Assembly (NCBI GenBank): GCA_037576215.1
Contig: JBANDB010000009.1
Location: 1,984,001-2,048,000 of the forward strand
DNA length: 64,000 bases
DNA from: Armillaria gallica
Lineage: Eukaryota; Basidiomycota; Agaricomycetes; Agaricales; Physalacriaceae
Direction of reading: 5' to 3'
Made by a program: the position numbers and the translations under genes. The number at the start of each line of letters is the position of its first letter. The first letter of the stretch is position 1. The notes under the pieces are model-generated. The model did no database searches and had not been told where the DNA came from. It worked only from the letters and a program-made list of their open reading frames with translations. This document shows, piece after piece, positions 36,314 through 48,771 of the stretch.

Positions 36314-37240
36314 ATGGACATAGTGCAAGGGAATGAAGTTGTCCTTTCTTGGAACCCTCCTTCGATGGGTCCGAGCGAAGAGGAACTACCGCCGCCTCGT
36401 ACAGACCCTATACCATTTGGAGCACCACCAGCGTAAGTAGCTGGACAGAATCTCTTCCGTCTTATATGAAACAAACCACAGGTATAACACAGCAAGATTG
36501 CCCACTATACCAGTCACATACTCGTTTTCAAGATTGTCGTTCAACTCTCTGATCCTCATTCCGCCGCCAGAATCTCCCGACTCGCGTCCGCTGTACCACA
36601 TCTCCGTAAATAACAATGTGTTCAATACTATGTCGCACACAACCATCATCCATCGCGGTCCAACCGAAGATGGACAGTACGTAGGCGAGTTTGAGTCAGT
36701 CGTAATATGCTGAGTGCGAAGCAAGCTCCTGCCTGACATGTGTAGTAGATCAGGAATCTCCTATAAAAATGCGACGGTTTACATGGGAGGTGTTGAAACT
36801 CCTCTTTCAGCGAGGTTGTCTAAGCGAGGCAGCTTCACAGCCGTGAGTTTTTTATCAACAAATCTTTGACGCGGACTCAGCCTTAGCACTAGGGTAGGTG
36901 GAATTGGACCGGTCCAAAACACAAGCTCGCCTGGAATTGTGAAATCACACCCCGCATCGTGAGTCGTCCTTTGCATAATGATTCCATGTACTAAACAAAT
37001 ACAAAGTGTCATTCTGTGAATAATCAGAACACTGTGTACGCTAGATTCAATCCAAGCAACAAGCTTCGCAAGGTCAATACACCTCCCGAACTCTACACAC
37101 TGCAAATTATGCCGGCGGGGCAAGCATTCTTCGACGATATTCTTATATCGGCTCTCCTCATCGAACAGCAGAAGCTATGTCCGCGGGTTGATCTTAAAAT
37201 GAAACAACTGTTCAGCTTCAAGCTGCATCGGCGTTTCTGA
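36314..37240 (+). CDS. DUF6593-like protein of unknown function
   Basis: Start MDIVQGNEVVLSWNPPS, then a proline-rich segment and, across introns, PDSRPLYHISVNNNVF, SHTTIIHRGP, DGQYVGEFE, SGISYKNATVYMGG, NTVYARFNPSNKLRK, PPELYTLQIMPAGQAFFDD and ILISALLIEQQKL. The PLYHISV, TTIIHRG and FDDILISALLIE blocks match what I recall of the DUF6593 family, an all-beta domain expanded in mushroom-forming fungi and with no known function. No signal peptide is seen. The last residues after IEQQKL may be an unspliced reading. A start upstream of 36314 is possible. Confidence 0.68.
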
Positions 37241-37759
37241 AGGTCAATCGATATCCATTCTTCTGGTACCTCTTGTTTTTACTGTACTTGCACCAATCGT
37301 ATCTTCTCTTCTTACCCTTAACGCATGATTAGATTTGCTGAGTCTGGATTTACCCCAAGCATTCTTTCGTGGATCTATCCGATATAGATCAGGAAGGCTC
37401 GTCTCAGGCTTGTCCGTCGTTGAAAGAGACACTCAGAGGGCAACGATCGCCGGAACTTCCGGCCTACATGCGTGGTCCAGCCAACTAAATGATACACGCA
37501 CATCACCGTTGACTTGATCAGAGTGCATCGCCCATAATCACTTTTTTCACCCAGAAGTGAAGCAATCGCAGATGCTATGTGTCACCATGGCACCGAGGGG
37601 GCTTATATTCGATTCACCCACTATTCACCAAACTGTTTCCCAAGTTGCTTGCTCATCATCACCCCCATACTTCCCTCCAGGTGCTGGTCACTGCTGGGGT
37701 TGGAATTGACAATTATCTTTGACCGGCTGTGACGACCGTCGACACGGACTGCAGATTGT
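37241..37759. other. Gap with no supported gene
   Basis: Between the DUF6593-like gene and the short secreted candidate. A TATA-like TTATATTC lies near 37602. No open frame with recognisable content. Confidence 0.5.
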
Positions 37760-38157
37760 ATGGTTTCTGGAGTCGCGGCTACCTTCGCACTAGCTGTATG
37801 CGTCGGTTCTCTTTCTGCGTTGGCAGTTCCAGTGCAATTAGAGTGAGTGTGATCTTACCGCAGGGCTGGAAGACTGGTTGACGCTTGCGAAGAACTGTTC
37901 ATCCTCGGGATGGAAGCAATACCACTGATATCCTCCACACTTGGACTCCCTCTGTTGCTGTTACTCTACTTCATCAAGTCTTGTATCCGAACTCTACCAG
38001 GAAAGAGGGTGAACTAACCCGAACGCTGGGAAGCAAGCTCTCGCCATTGATGAATGGAGAGTATTGGAAAGACCATGGCGTAGGAAAAGGCCTGAAAGAC
38101 ATCATTGCGGCATTACCATTGATCGGGGAGACAACAATCAACGTCGCTATGGTGTAA
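37760..38157 (+). CDS. Short secreted or membrane protein candidate, splicing unresolved
   Basis: ATG at 37760 begins a clear signal peptide, MVSGVAATFALAVCVGSLS followed by ALAVPVQL. A GTGAGT donor follows at 37842. Two acceptors keep a frame open. The first, about 50 nt downstream after a GTTGAC branch-like site, gives a hydrophobic C-terminus (LGLPLLLLLYFIKSCIRTLP) stopping at 38015-38017. The second, after GGATGGAAG, gives a soluble product with TTDILHTWTPSVAVTLLHQV stopping at 38155-38157. I cannot decide between them; the annotated span is the longer. No family recognised. Confidence 0.42.
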
Positions 38158-38415
38158 ACATAACCCGTACAGCCAAACTCCGGAGGACATCGTAACGGTC
38201 TTAAATTTTGTCGACTATTATTAGGCTGCAAACATTACAAACAAAAAGAGATACTCTCAATATGATCGATCAGCACAAACTCGCAAAGAGTAGCGTTTAC
38301 AATGATTTGATTATAAACGAGATAGGTCCAAGGACGGTATGAAGTAAAGTGAAAGACTACAAGTACAAATACAATGATAATAAACAAAACAAGAGAAAAC
38401 GTCAGCGCTCGACAT

Positions 38416-38993
<578 letters not shown>

Positions 38994-39313
38994 GGCGAAT
39001 AGTAAAGGCGAGTCGAAGTGGTAGTGGTGATGACTGGTGCTGGTGGTAGCGGACTGAACTGAAGTTGACCATCGTTTGGCCCGCGCGTTATATACAAACA
39101 CGACGCGTCTGGCCACGTGATGGGCCGCGGTGTCCTAAATCAACAAAACAAGGAATAAGCACAGCCACCTGTCGGACCTACATAAGGACTGCCGCCTTTG
39201 AGAGGTACCTCATTCAGTCACCCTCACTTTCACCGCCATCATCAACACCACCACAAGCCTCTAAGCGGCTTCCTTTACTTTGTTAACTTTAACAACTACA
39301 TAACTCTATCGAC
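38994..39313. promoter_or_regulatory. Bidirectional H3/H4 promoter (copy A)
   Basis: The 320 bases between the divergent H3 and H4 start codons. It contains an E-box CACGTG at 39114-39119, a TATA-like GTTATATAC near 39088, and a GTTAACTTTAAC element close to the H4 start. The same elements are kept in copy B (53710-54032), so they are likely functional. Confidence 0.7.
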
Positions 39314-39799
39314 ATGTCTGGACGTGGTAAAGGTGGAAAGGTGAGCTTTGGGATTCTCTGGTGAGATTTGTTCGTTTTCTGATGGTGGTGGTGCTGTAGG
39401 GTCTTGGAAAGGGTGGAGCCAAGCGTCATCGCAAGATTCTTCGTGACAACATTCAGGGTGAGTTTTATGAGTGGTTGTAGCTGCTCGCTGTTTGTTGATG
39501 AATTGCCACTCAGGTATCACGAAACCCGCTATTCGTCGTCTCGCCCGTCGTGGGGGTGTGAAGCGTATCTCTGGTCTTATCTATGAGGAGACCCGTGGTG
39601 TTTTGAAAATCTTCCTGGAGAATGTGAGTTCGAGATCTGCTTTTGTAGGTGTCCTCATCTGACTGGATTTGATTTGATTCAGGTCATCCGGGATTCGGTC
39701 ACGTATACTGAGCATGCCAAGCGGAAGACGGTGACAGCGCTCGACGTTGTCTATGCTCTCAAGCGGTCAGGTCGTACCCTCTATGGTTTCGGCGCATAG
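39314..39799 (+). CDS. H4: Histone H4 (copy A)
   Basis: Exons: [28 protein letters not shown], a longer exon with [20 protein letters not shown] and [16 protein letters not shown], and the last with [20 protein letters not shown] to GRTLYGFGA, stop at 39797-39799. This is standard histone H4. Its partner copy B lies at 53222-53709 on the opposite strand. Confidence 0.97.
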
Positions 39800-42700
39800 T
39801 TTATACGTAGTGTTGTATTTTTCCCTCGTTATTGTATCTGTATATTATATATTTGTCTTTGTTGCGTCCAATTCATGCCTAGTTGCTGGTGGTTTACTGT
39901 TTCTTCGTGTGATGCCCGCGCGTTCAGTGCTAGTTGGTAACGCATAGTCTTCGTTGTAAACCCTGATATCCATTAGGCTCAATTCTCTATTGGTCCCTAA
40001 GTGAAATAGTATGATAACTGGAGCAATAAGGGATGGTCATAGAACCTTGGTGCGACCGTCACCAATCTCGCAAATGACCTTGACTTGTGGTCGCAGTGGC
40101 GTGGGAAAGTCTTGGAATGACAATGACGGTCGATGATAGAAAAAGCCAACGAAGTTGCAAGCTGCGAATACGGCGCTGCCCACAAACGAGAAGGGTCGGA
40201 GGCGAAGGCAAGTTCGAGCCCTTCTCGTTTGCTTAGTCAGCGCCTTATGAGCATTGCCTCACATGTTCGGCTGATGCTCAACGTTCAACTGCCCGACCGT
40301 CATGACTTCGGTGACGGTCCGCAAGTCACGACCCACACAACACTGCTCAGGGTTGAACATTCGGGTCCATGATACTCAAGGCGTCCATCTATATTGCTCT
40401 TGAGGTCTCTTTCATGCTTGTTACACAGCATCGATCCAACGAGTAGGCGTAACAGTGCGCCCTAGGGTCTGGAGAGTCAGATAGTTATTATTGATGATTT
40501 AGTGGAACTTTCCAGATACTTTCGGAGTATATATACAGGTTCCGTAGGAGCAATTCAGTGACCTGCTTATCATTAGTCTATCCATGCATCATCTCAAATC
40601 CCAAGACCGGCCATGGGTTTCTTAATGGTGTAGCCTCCCGACGGTTCCGTGGACCTTCAACGCGCAGTGTTGAATCGAATGTCAGGTATGGACAATCATA
40701 TTGCTTTCCCCTCGTTATCCCGGGTTGACATTATCTGCAGCTGATGTCAGCGAGGCGCAGCTCGTCCAGTGTGACGGTCAATATTGAAAAGATCTGGAGA
40801 TAATGGGGGTATTTACTGTTACTTTCCACTCATGCGCTAGTAGACAAATGCTGCAATGACTGTCATTATTTTACAATGAGCCATCGAGGTCGTGCACTTC
40901 CATTTACCTGAGCTGTATCAACGGAGATGGTCAATCGATCCAATCTTCCGGTCTTCTACACCAAATAACGAAGATCCTGTTATTTATGGTCAATATGCAC
41001 GATATTTTAGCACTGACCAGAATAAGTGTAGGGTTCCTGTCGGGGGGAAAGAGTCAAGACAGCCAACACAAAGGCAGGAACAAAGGGAACAGCGGCAAAG
41101 AGAAGCCGATCACTCCAGTCACAAACGAGATGTCTACAGATATTTGCGCCGTGATTTAACGCGGACAAGAAAAACGGAGACGGTTAATTAGCAGATGACA
41201 TCATATACATCTGTCTCGCCGTGAGACTGTTGGCGCCTCGAGCTCCGGTATCGACCCTACAATCTGTCTATGAGACGAAGCATGTTACCGGACCGTTGTG
41301 ATGTGCTTGCTAATTAATGTGTACGTCCCCGAGGTGAATAGCCATGGAAGTCATCTATATTTTTTTTTGCTCACGCCGAAATGCAGTGAAAGGGAGTTCC
41401 CGCGCTTGGCCAATCCGGAGACCCAGACGCCCATGCGTGGCGTTAGACGGCGTTGTCGGAGGGTGTCACCAGCTATAAAGCCTTTTCCAGAGGTCATGCG
41501 AGATTTCGCGCCTCAAGGCCACTATAGACGATTTGACTTGTCAAGTTATGAGTATAGAGTAACGGCCCATCAGTCCTTTGGGACTATCGGGTAGGTCAGC
41601 TCTAGCAGGAAGATCGGATCGTGTAACGTCCTCGTTCACTCAGCACTGGTATCAGCTCAGACCATCTGCCAATTGGAGCTCGCTGGCTCCTCCGGCTCCG
41701 AGTCCTCCCTCTCCCAAACTTTAAATTGTAAAGGTTGTCGACGAAGTACTGTCGACTAGGCATCGATATTGCAAGGCAATGTTAGCATTGTAATTAATAT
41801 TGGCTGCCTGAGTACTAAGCTTAGTACTATGTTGTTGCCTTCATCCAATTTCCGTCACCAAGCGTGGAAGTGATTGCGATACGTAGTGCCGCATTGGACC
41901 GCATGGGACCATACGGTAAGTATGTTCTCTCACAGGGTCGATGTGAACGAAGGAAGAAGAGAAGGCATGTGGAGTCACACAAAGAAGCTTACTTCGTCTT
42001 GACTCTTGCTCTCTCGCGTCAAGATCATCCCGACGGGACACACATTGATCACGATAGTACCTAGCGTATTGCCCAGCGCGAGATGTTCGGAAACTATTCA
42101 ATTGCAATGACCTCGTGGAGACTGACCGGTGAGGGATTAACCCACCCAATGTATGGGCATCAGAAAAAAAAGAATCCATGAAGCGAGAAAATAGGGATCG
42201 ACCTTATTTAAAATCTCCTTGGATGGATGCCGCAGATAGTATTTGCTCAGCCCGATGTTAGGGTCTGACTGTGGTTGCTTCATGCAACGCATGAGACACC
42301 GATGTCAATGGCGCCCGATTCCAGCCCTACGACACGAGTTGGGTCTGTTGGGTCTCCTTACTACAGGGACATTGAGGGTGAGGCAGAGAGCACATGTTCC
42401 GAGTTATCGAGCCAAGGGTTCCATTGCTGGTAATAGTATTCCGGAGCTTTCGTCCAGGCGCTCAAGTACGGATTGACTCATTTCGAAAGTGTTGTTGAGA
42501 AACGGGGTAAAACCAAAGTCATGTCGAGCCAATCGTTGCAGCCTGAGGCTGTATCCAGTGCCCAACCGCAATTTCATGGAGCCGCTGACCGATCAAAAGC
42601 TGCCGAGACCCCTGCCAGTGGTGGGGAGCAAGATGTGGAAACTATATGGATTTAGCAAACACGAAACGAGAAGTTGGAACAAAAAGGAAGCACCAATGAC

Positions 42701-44309
42701 CACGACTGAACCGGCGGCCACTCAGCTTGAGTGAGTCCCACAGAACGGCAATGTGAGGCCAGTTATTTCAACTATCAGGACTAATTGCCCTCGAATAAGC
42801 CGCAATGAACGGCGTCTTTAGTGTAACGACCCTAGATTAGTCTGGAGTGACAATGAAGATACTATAAGACTTCTCGAAGAAAGGTTCGTTGGCAAATTCG
42901 ATGAAGACTTCACTTTTTTCCCGCAGATCATGTGTGTATTCCTTCGGACGGTCATTGATACCCATTGAGTGGCATGTCTGAGCTCGTCCTATTACGAACT
43001 TGAATGATTGAACTTTGAGCTCCGGCCAAAGCCACAAAGCATCATGATCGCATTCTTGTACGACTATAAAGCTAGCGGTAGAAGCTTTAGGCCTTCAAGA
43101 GAGGCGGCCTCAGAGCCCGCTAAGTGCTTCCTATCACACCGTCTGCATGAGTGGACCGGGTAGGTATAATCGAGGTGAAATCGGGGAACGTTGTGAGATA
43201 CATCGGAGCTAAAGAGATGATATTTCATTCCGAGGCACCGATTGGCCTTTGAACGTTTCAACTTCAACAAGGCCGATAGAAGAGGGTCCAGAAAGGAGGT
43301 CCGAGCAATATGTAGATCCTAGTTCTCGTCGTCGTCGGTATTTGTACTAAAAGCCTTCTTCGTCACATCTGCTGATGTTGTTTCGTGTATACCAATATGT
43401 AGGGTTTTGATTTGTCGCGATCTTCTTTCACGTGGAAGGCGTGTCTGTAGATAGGGCTGCTATCATCGAGAGAAGGATTTATCATTGGTTGGGTGAAGCG
43501 TCGCGGGAGATGCAGCCTCGGAATGGCATGAGATGTGCTTATAGGCCTTCTTTGTATCGTGCGAGTGACAGTAAGTATGTTGGATCAGAAAATGAGTGTC
43601 GTGGATTTGCCAAGGACATCGTCGATAACACTCACTGAAGGGCTGGAAGCTCACGTATAGGTCTTTTTGGATCAGGTTGGAAGGAAAATATATGCCGGGT
43701 GTCTCATGAGACCCGAGGCAGTGAATTCATCTCGGATACAGTGTTTGGCCTCGATTTCAAAGTGTTAATATTCTCATAGATCAAATAGTTCCGACGGTCG
43801 CGTCTGAATCCTCGCTGAAGGAAGTATGTTGGTGTACTTCCGTATATGCCCTAATGGATGGTATGAGTATGCCACAGATTCGTGAATGCCTGTGCAGAGA
43901 GAAGCTGAATGCTCTCAGTAGTCTATTATGCGGAAAGCAGCGAGAGAACCCACCAGAACTTGATGTGTGAGGAAACGGGTTTCTTAGGCGAGGTGACTCG
44001 CCAGGTTCATCAATCTGATCCCAGTCAACGTGGGGGTACAATCGACAAACTCCATTGATACGAGGACTTTACGACCGGAAATTAAGCATTACTCCGAAAG
44101 GCATAGGAAATTGTTAGCAAGAACGAATCCAGCAACCCGATTTGATGCTGGCCTACGCAATGCCGGACCGTGACAAGCAGATCGCCGAGATTACGTAAAC
44201 GCACTTCTTTTCTCCCAACCACACAACGCCACTGAACTAGACGCGACGCCTCCCAGCGTGAAGGTCACACATTGACAAGGCGGTCATTTTGCACGGTACT
44301 GTCGCGTAA
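39800..44309. other. Gene-poor 4.5 kb region with palindromes
   Basis: The longest stretch without a confident gene. It holds a 12-base inverted repeat (40184-40195 and 40219-40230, AAACGAGAAGGG and its complement) and an 18-base perfect palindrome AGTACTAAGCTTAGTACT at 41811-41828. A weak minus-strand coding candidate is listed at 42837-43340. A short plus-strand frame at 42522 begins MSSQSLQPEAVSSAQPQFHG and may be a small gene, but I cannot support it further. Confidence 0.55.
42837..43340 (-). CDS. Possible orphan gene fragment
   Basis: Two adjacent frames can be joined by a short intron. The upstream one includes SFLDPLLSALLKLKRSKANR, MKYHLFSSDVSHNVPRFHLD and HSCRRCDRKHL. The downstream one reads IVVQECDHDALWLWPELKVQ, SFKFVIGRAQTC and EVFIEFANEPFFEKSYSIFI, ending at 42837-42839. 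Amino acid composition looks protein-like, but I recognise no family, the 5' end is not located, and further frames up to 44041 may or may not belong. Treat as a weak prediction. Confidence 0.28.
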
Positions 44310-47000
44310 ATGCACCCTCAACTTCTACATCCAGTGCCTTCCATGCATCTCAATCTCGTGCCACCGGTGGTGGAGGCAGGTCATGTTGAGGACTTGGTAA
44401 AGGCAGGAGAAACCATTTCGGCGTCCTGTTCACCAGTTGGAAACTCATTGGCCGTATTTCTGACGACATCGGTGAGCAATGTAGCTTCGAATTCACCTTC
44501 TTTTATAATGCATCTCTTCGTAACAGACGGATGCTCATGGGCCCAGAAAAGAGAACACTGATGAAGAAATTCCACTTTACTTCGCCAGCACAGATGCGGC
44601 TCCAACGTCTGAGAGACGTTTGGTGCGTGTCCATTTTATTGTTAATATCCGTTCATATTCAAGCCGCGTGTAGTTCATTACCGACACAATTGTAATTTTT
44701 TCGACTTTCCAGTCCCTGTACCAATCCCAAATTGCTACAAATTCTCAATGGTGCTCCATAGAATAAATGTTCGCTGATGAAAGGCTCATTATTTCTCTTA
44801 GGTTGCAAGACACCGAGACACTCTCCATTGTTCGCAAACTCTCAATCGATTACGTTAATTTCATCCGAGAATACTGGACAAACTTATCCGTAAATTTCAG
44901 ATAGTATTTTTTGCGCCAGTCCTCATGTTTTTCTCAGGATCGCACAGCAGTTGCATCACCCTTGCAGTTCACTATCGATCATTATAGATCCCTGTTCTCA
45001 TGCTTTTCTTTGTTCGTCATCCTCTTCCTTCCGGAGCCCGATTATGAAGATGCCCCAGTGGGAGAGGAGCTTATGGAGTGGTTGAACATCCATTTCATTG
45101 AACCGTCGACGGAGGAAGGGGACCACCTGAGTAGTCTCGATCGTCCTTGGGAGGATGAAAATTTCTGGTCCTATCTAACAAGGTGGACTGCCTGATATTC
45201 ATACCTTCTGTTAGTCGCTGAATCTAGCATAGAGCTACCATCCGTGGCCTTACAAAGGCTTCCGTGTTTTTCTTGAAATCACTTTCCGACCATCCCTCCG
45301 AATATCTGCATGATCTAACTCAAGTTATCATACCTTTAATTGATGGACAACCCCGGCTACAGAATTTCAATGCCGAGCGCGATTTTGCCTTTGCATCGCG
45401 ACGATGGAGAGAGAAAGTTCATTCACTGAGGGTCGAAATGGACCGTGTTCCTGAGGAGGACCGCCAGGATGACTTTGATAACTGGTGGGATCGCCTCAGT
45501 GATATCGTGGGTATTCTCGAAGGCCGCGCGGACGTTCTCAAACGAGTGTGTGAAGAACTAGGTAGCGATTGGAAGGAAGTGTGTGCTGCTTGGGGTGTTT
45601 TTGTTGATACCCGTCTTCGAAGGCAGGATCTCCCGTAGGTTCACATCACCAGTTCATCATGGATGTCGTCTCACTTAGTTTCAGTGATATTGTTGCAGAA
45701 GTTCTCGAGTCGATGCCTCCTGACCCTACCGTTTTGGAAGACATGGTCCATTCAGCCCTATTTTCCGCGCAGACTGATCAAGCCTTGTCGTATGCCTCGC
45801 AGCTTGATCGATGGCTAGCAGCACACTTAGCGGACCTAATGGGCCCACTTTCACTTATCGAAACTGATGTAGAGGAAGAGTGAGTGCATTCTTATCACTG
45901 GTGTTAATTCGGAGCATAGGCTGAGCAACTCACAAAGATCTGAGTTGTCCAAGCGTGACCAGCACGTCTTAGCTTACGCCGAATATCTCCTCTCCGATCC
46001 CATTTTATGGCGAATCACAGTTGCCTATATGTATTCCTGTGGAAACGTAGGAAAGGAGCGCGGAGACGAGGTCTTGATGAGGGTTCCTTTGCGTTTACAA
46101 GAGCAGAAGCTCGTTGAGAACCAGGGAGAGATGGAAGGTATTGTGGGCACATTGCGAGACTTGAATCAAGTCTGTTTCGAGTTCCAGAGGGAAGCCGCTC
46201 GGAGGGCCATTTGCCGGGTAAGCACCAACGTGTTCTGCTTCGAAAGACGGTTTTGAGCGATGCTAGATCGCTGCTCAAAGTTTCGCCAACGAGAAAGATT
46301 ACGCTCTCGCGATCTCCTATTCGATATCGGCAGAAGATTGGTTCGGGTTGGGACGTATCATTGACCGTCTACTCGAAGAATATATTCTCAGTGGTATTGT
46401 TGTTGCCCCTCCCGACCTATCGATAAGCTAACCACGCTGTATAGGTCCCCAAGTTTTTGCTCGATTTGCTTCGGAAATCGCCCCTTCCTTGCATGAGATT
46501 GGGGCACGTACTGGATTGCAAGGCGTGTTCATACATAGGCTCATGTTCGTCTTGAGATATTCTCAATTCCATCGGTTACGACTACAGCATGAATATCGAG
46601 ATGCCGCCTCGGATCTTGTTGTTCTTTTCCGTGATGATGTTGCGCCAAAATCATGGTGGGCGATATTACTCTGTGATTCGGTGGAATTACTACAGCATGG
46701 TACCCCCAAAATCTTTCTGCTTTATCTGCTCAACTAACATAATGAAATTTCCATCCAGGACCTGCCCTGCTATTTTCTCCTTCAAGTGCAACTGAATTAT
46801 TGAAAAAGTTGGAAGAAATTTTCATTCGAACGAATCAAGGTTCTGGTCAGGACTATCTAGGTGTCTTGCTGAGGCGAATGAAGGGGGGAGGCGAGAAAGA
46901 AGCCCTAGAGCACATGAAGACAGCTCGGCTGGCCCTGGCCAAGTATTTTGCCCGATGCGCTATAGCTGGATTCGAAGGAGACGTGGTACCAATTTTGTGA
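44310..47000 (+). CDS. NUP85: Nucleoporin Nup85
   Basis: Start MHPQLLHPVPSMHLNLVPPV; the first exons splice to GPRKENTDEEIPLYFAS and LQDTETLSIVRKLSIDYVNF. Helical exons follow: PLQFTIDHYRSLFSCFSLFV, LMEWLNIHFIEPS, FFLKSLSDHPSEYLHDLTQ, then the family signature LWRITVAYMYSCGNVGKERG with VLMRVPLRL, then DYALAISYSISAEDWFGLGR and a final helical exon ending AIAGFEGDVVPIL at 46998-47000. Nup85 is an alpha-solenoid scaffold subunit of the Y-shaped (Nup84/Nup107) complex of the nuclear pore. The whole length is covered by about a dozen exons with no frame break found. Confidence 0.85.
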
Positions 47001-47541
47001 ACGAGACTCAGTCGATTCGCCAGCGACAACAACACTCATTGGGTGTAGTTCGGAGGACGCCAGTGATAACACCTGATTTGTTGTATGCGGATGTCTCTTT
47101 AATATCAGTTATCTATTACGCAGATCTGCGTATATTTTCTCCGCCTCCTCGGGCCTGAGTCAACGTGGGGGTTGATTTCTTTGCACCAAACTTTCATCAC
47201 TCATTGCCTATGTCGGTCACTTTCTTCGGCATGCGTCTGACTTACTAATGACAACGGTTTGAAACAGAACACGATCACATGAAGATAATCGCTCAATGCG
47301 TACACCTCTTGATGCGAACACAGGCCTCCCGCGAAGCCCTTTCATCACTTTCCGGAAACCCTCAATTGCCGTCCCTGCGTTCCATTTGTTCTCATTTCTT
47401 TTTCATGGACCATTTCCAGAAGACCGTAATGAAAATAGATGTGAACAACAAAATGCGACGCTAGGAACGGTCTGATATTTTCCTAGCCATGAGGACGGGG
47501 ACTCGCCCAGTACACTCTATAAATGCTGTTCAACTCAGGTC
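47001..47541. other. Gap with a TATA-type promoter at its end
   Basis: No gene is supported. A TATA-like CTATAAATG at about 47516-47524 lies some 20 bases before the ATG of the small secreted protein at 47542. Confidence 0.5.
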
Positions 47542-47866
47542 ATGAAAAGCATTTCCATTCTTGCGATATTAACTCTTCTGAACGCCCAAGTCTATAGCCA
47601 AATGTGCTTCACCCTTCATGTAGCAGACGTTTACGCCTGCAGGCACCAAGTCGTCACCAAACGTCAAAGGGTATGTTCCCATGCGTTCCCCGTACAGCAG
47701 GTTCGTCTCATGCTACATTCACGTACAGGTGGATTGCAATAACCGCCTCTGTCGGTATAGCAGTATGCACCTCTGGGAGCAACACAATTGTATCGCCACA
47801 TGCGCCCAAATGTATGCTTCAGCACCAGGATCGATGCACAATGCTAATTTGAAAGCTCGAATGTAG
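47542..47866 (+). CDS. Small secreted cysteine-rich protein
   Basis: The start MKSISILAILTLLNAQVYS is a signal peptide. The mature part begins QMCFTLHVADVYACRHQ and, after a short intron, continues VDCNNRLCRYSSMHLWEQHN, CIATCAQMYASAPGSM and a short basic tail, stopping at 47864-47866. There are six cysteines in fewer than 75 mature residues, enough for three disulphides. This is the profile of fungal small secreted proteins, including effector-like and antimicrobial candidates, but no family is recognised and no function is claimed. Confidence 0.62.
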
Positions 47867-48771
47867 CTTGAACGCTGAACAGACCGTGGTCATGAACTCG
47901 GTCTCCCGACCTTGCGATAATTGTCGATATCCGCCGGCATGATGATGGAAGGATCGGGACTATGTCACTGGCAGGGAAAAACTGCACGCGCTGTGCTGTG
48001 CTGTGCTGTGCTCGGGCATGCATTTACTTTTTAAGGGAAACTTCGAATGACCATTGATCCTGCCAATCATCTCACCCCCGTTTAAGTTGCCGGTGTACCC
48101 TTCTTACCAGCCAGACCCCAACCCCAACAGAAGCGTACTCTGGTGTACTGCGCGAAAGATGTGCGGCTTTAATATGTCGTCAAAAGTATTAGGGTACCCT
48201 CAAATATAGAATGCTACGATGACTGTATCCACACAGCTGCAGTGAAACACATGTTCCTTCTGAAAGGAAGTAGGAACCGGACGAGTTCTGAGTAGTAAGT
48301 GACTGCGTTTTGATGCAGCGTTAACGTTTTAACATTCACCTTCAATCGATGCAATATTGTTATCACATCTTGCTTCAGTAGGTAAGTTTCTTATTGGAAT
48401 GGCGACCGACGGAGAAGATCTTCAAAAAGTAGTGCATTGTTCAATCAGAGGCGATAGGTAAGCTGTTTTCTCCGTGCGGGGTAGAACATTGCCATGACCG
48501 GTGACTATATCAGGTCTCAGTTTCTCTAGAGCTGCAGGTGTGAGTGAATTTACAAGACTCTGGCTGGAGGTGGCGTTGTCTTGCTTGTGGTGGTCTGCAG
48601 TAGAGGGAGGTCGCTTATGTAATTTGGTCTGAGCCACGTGGGATCTGAATCCGCTGCCGACGCAAGGGCTTCGCTTAGCTCAAGTTTGTATAGAAATTGC
48701 AGGTACCGGTGTGGCAATTCGTATTCGAGGACGAGTGCCAGCACAAATATAACGGCCACCACCACGACAAG
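47867..48771. other. Gap with a short microsatellite
   Basis: Contains a (GCTGT)n microsatellite near 47993-48010. The 5' part of the Rgd1-like gene may extend into it; no other gene is seen. Confidence 0.5.

Noticed and set aside
42522..42734. Small plus-strand frame beginning MSSQSLQPEAV
   Set aside because: It could be a short gene with an intron, but composition and context give too little support.
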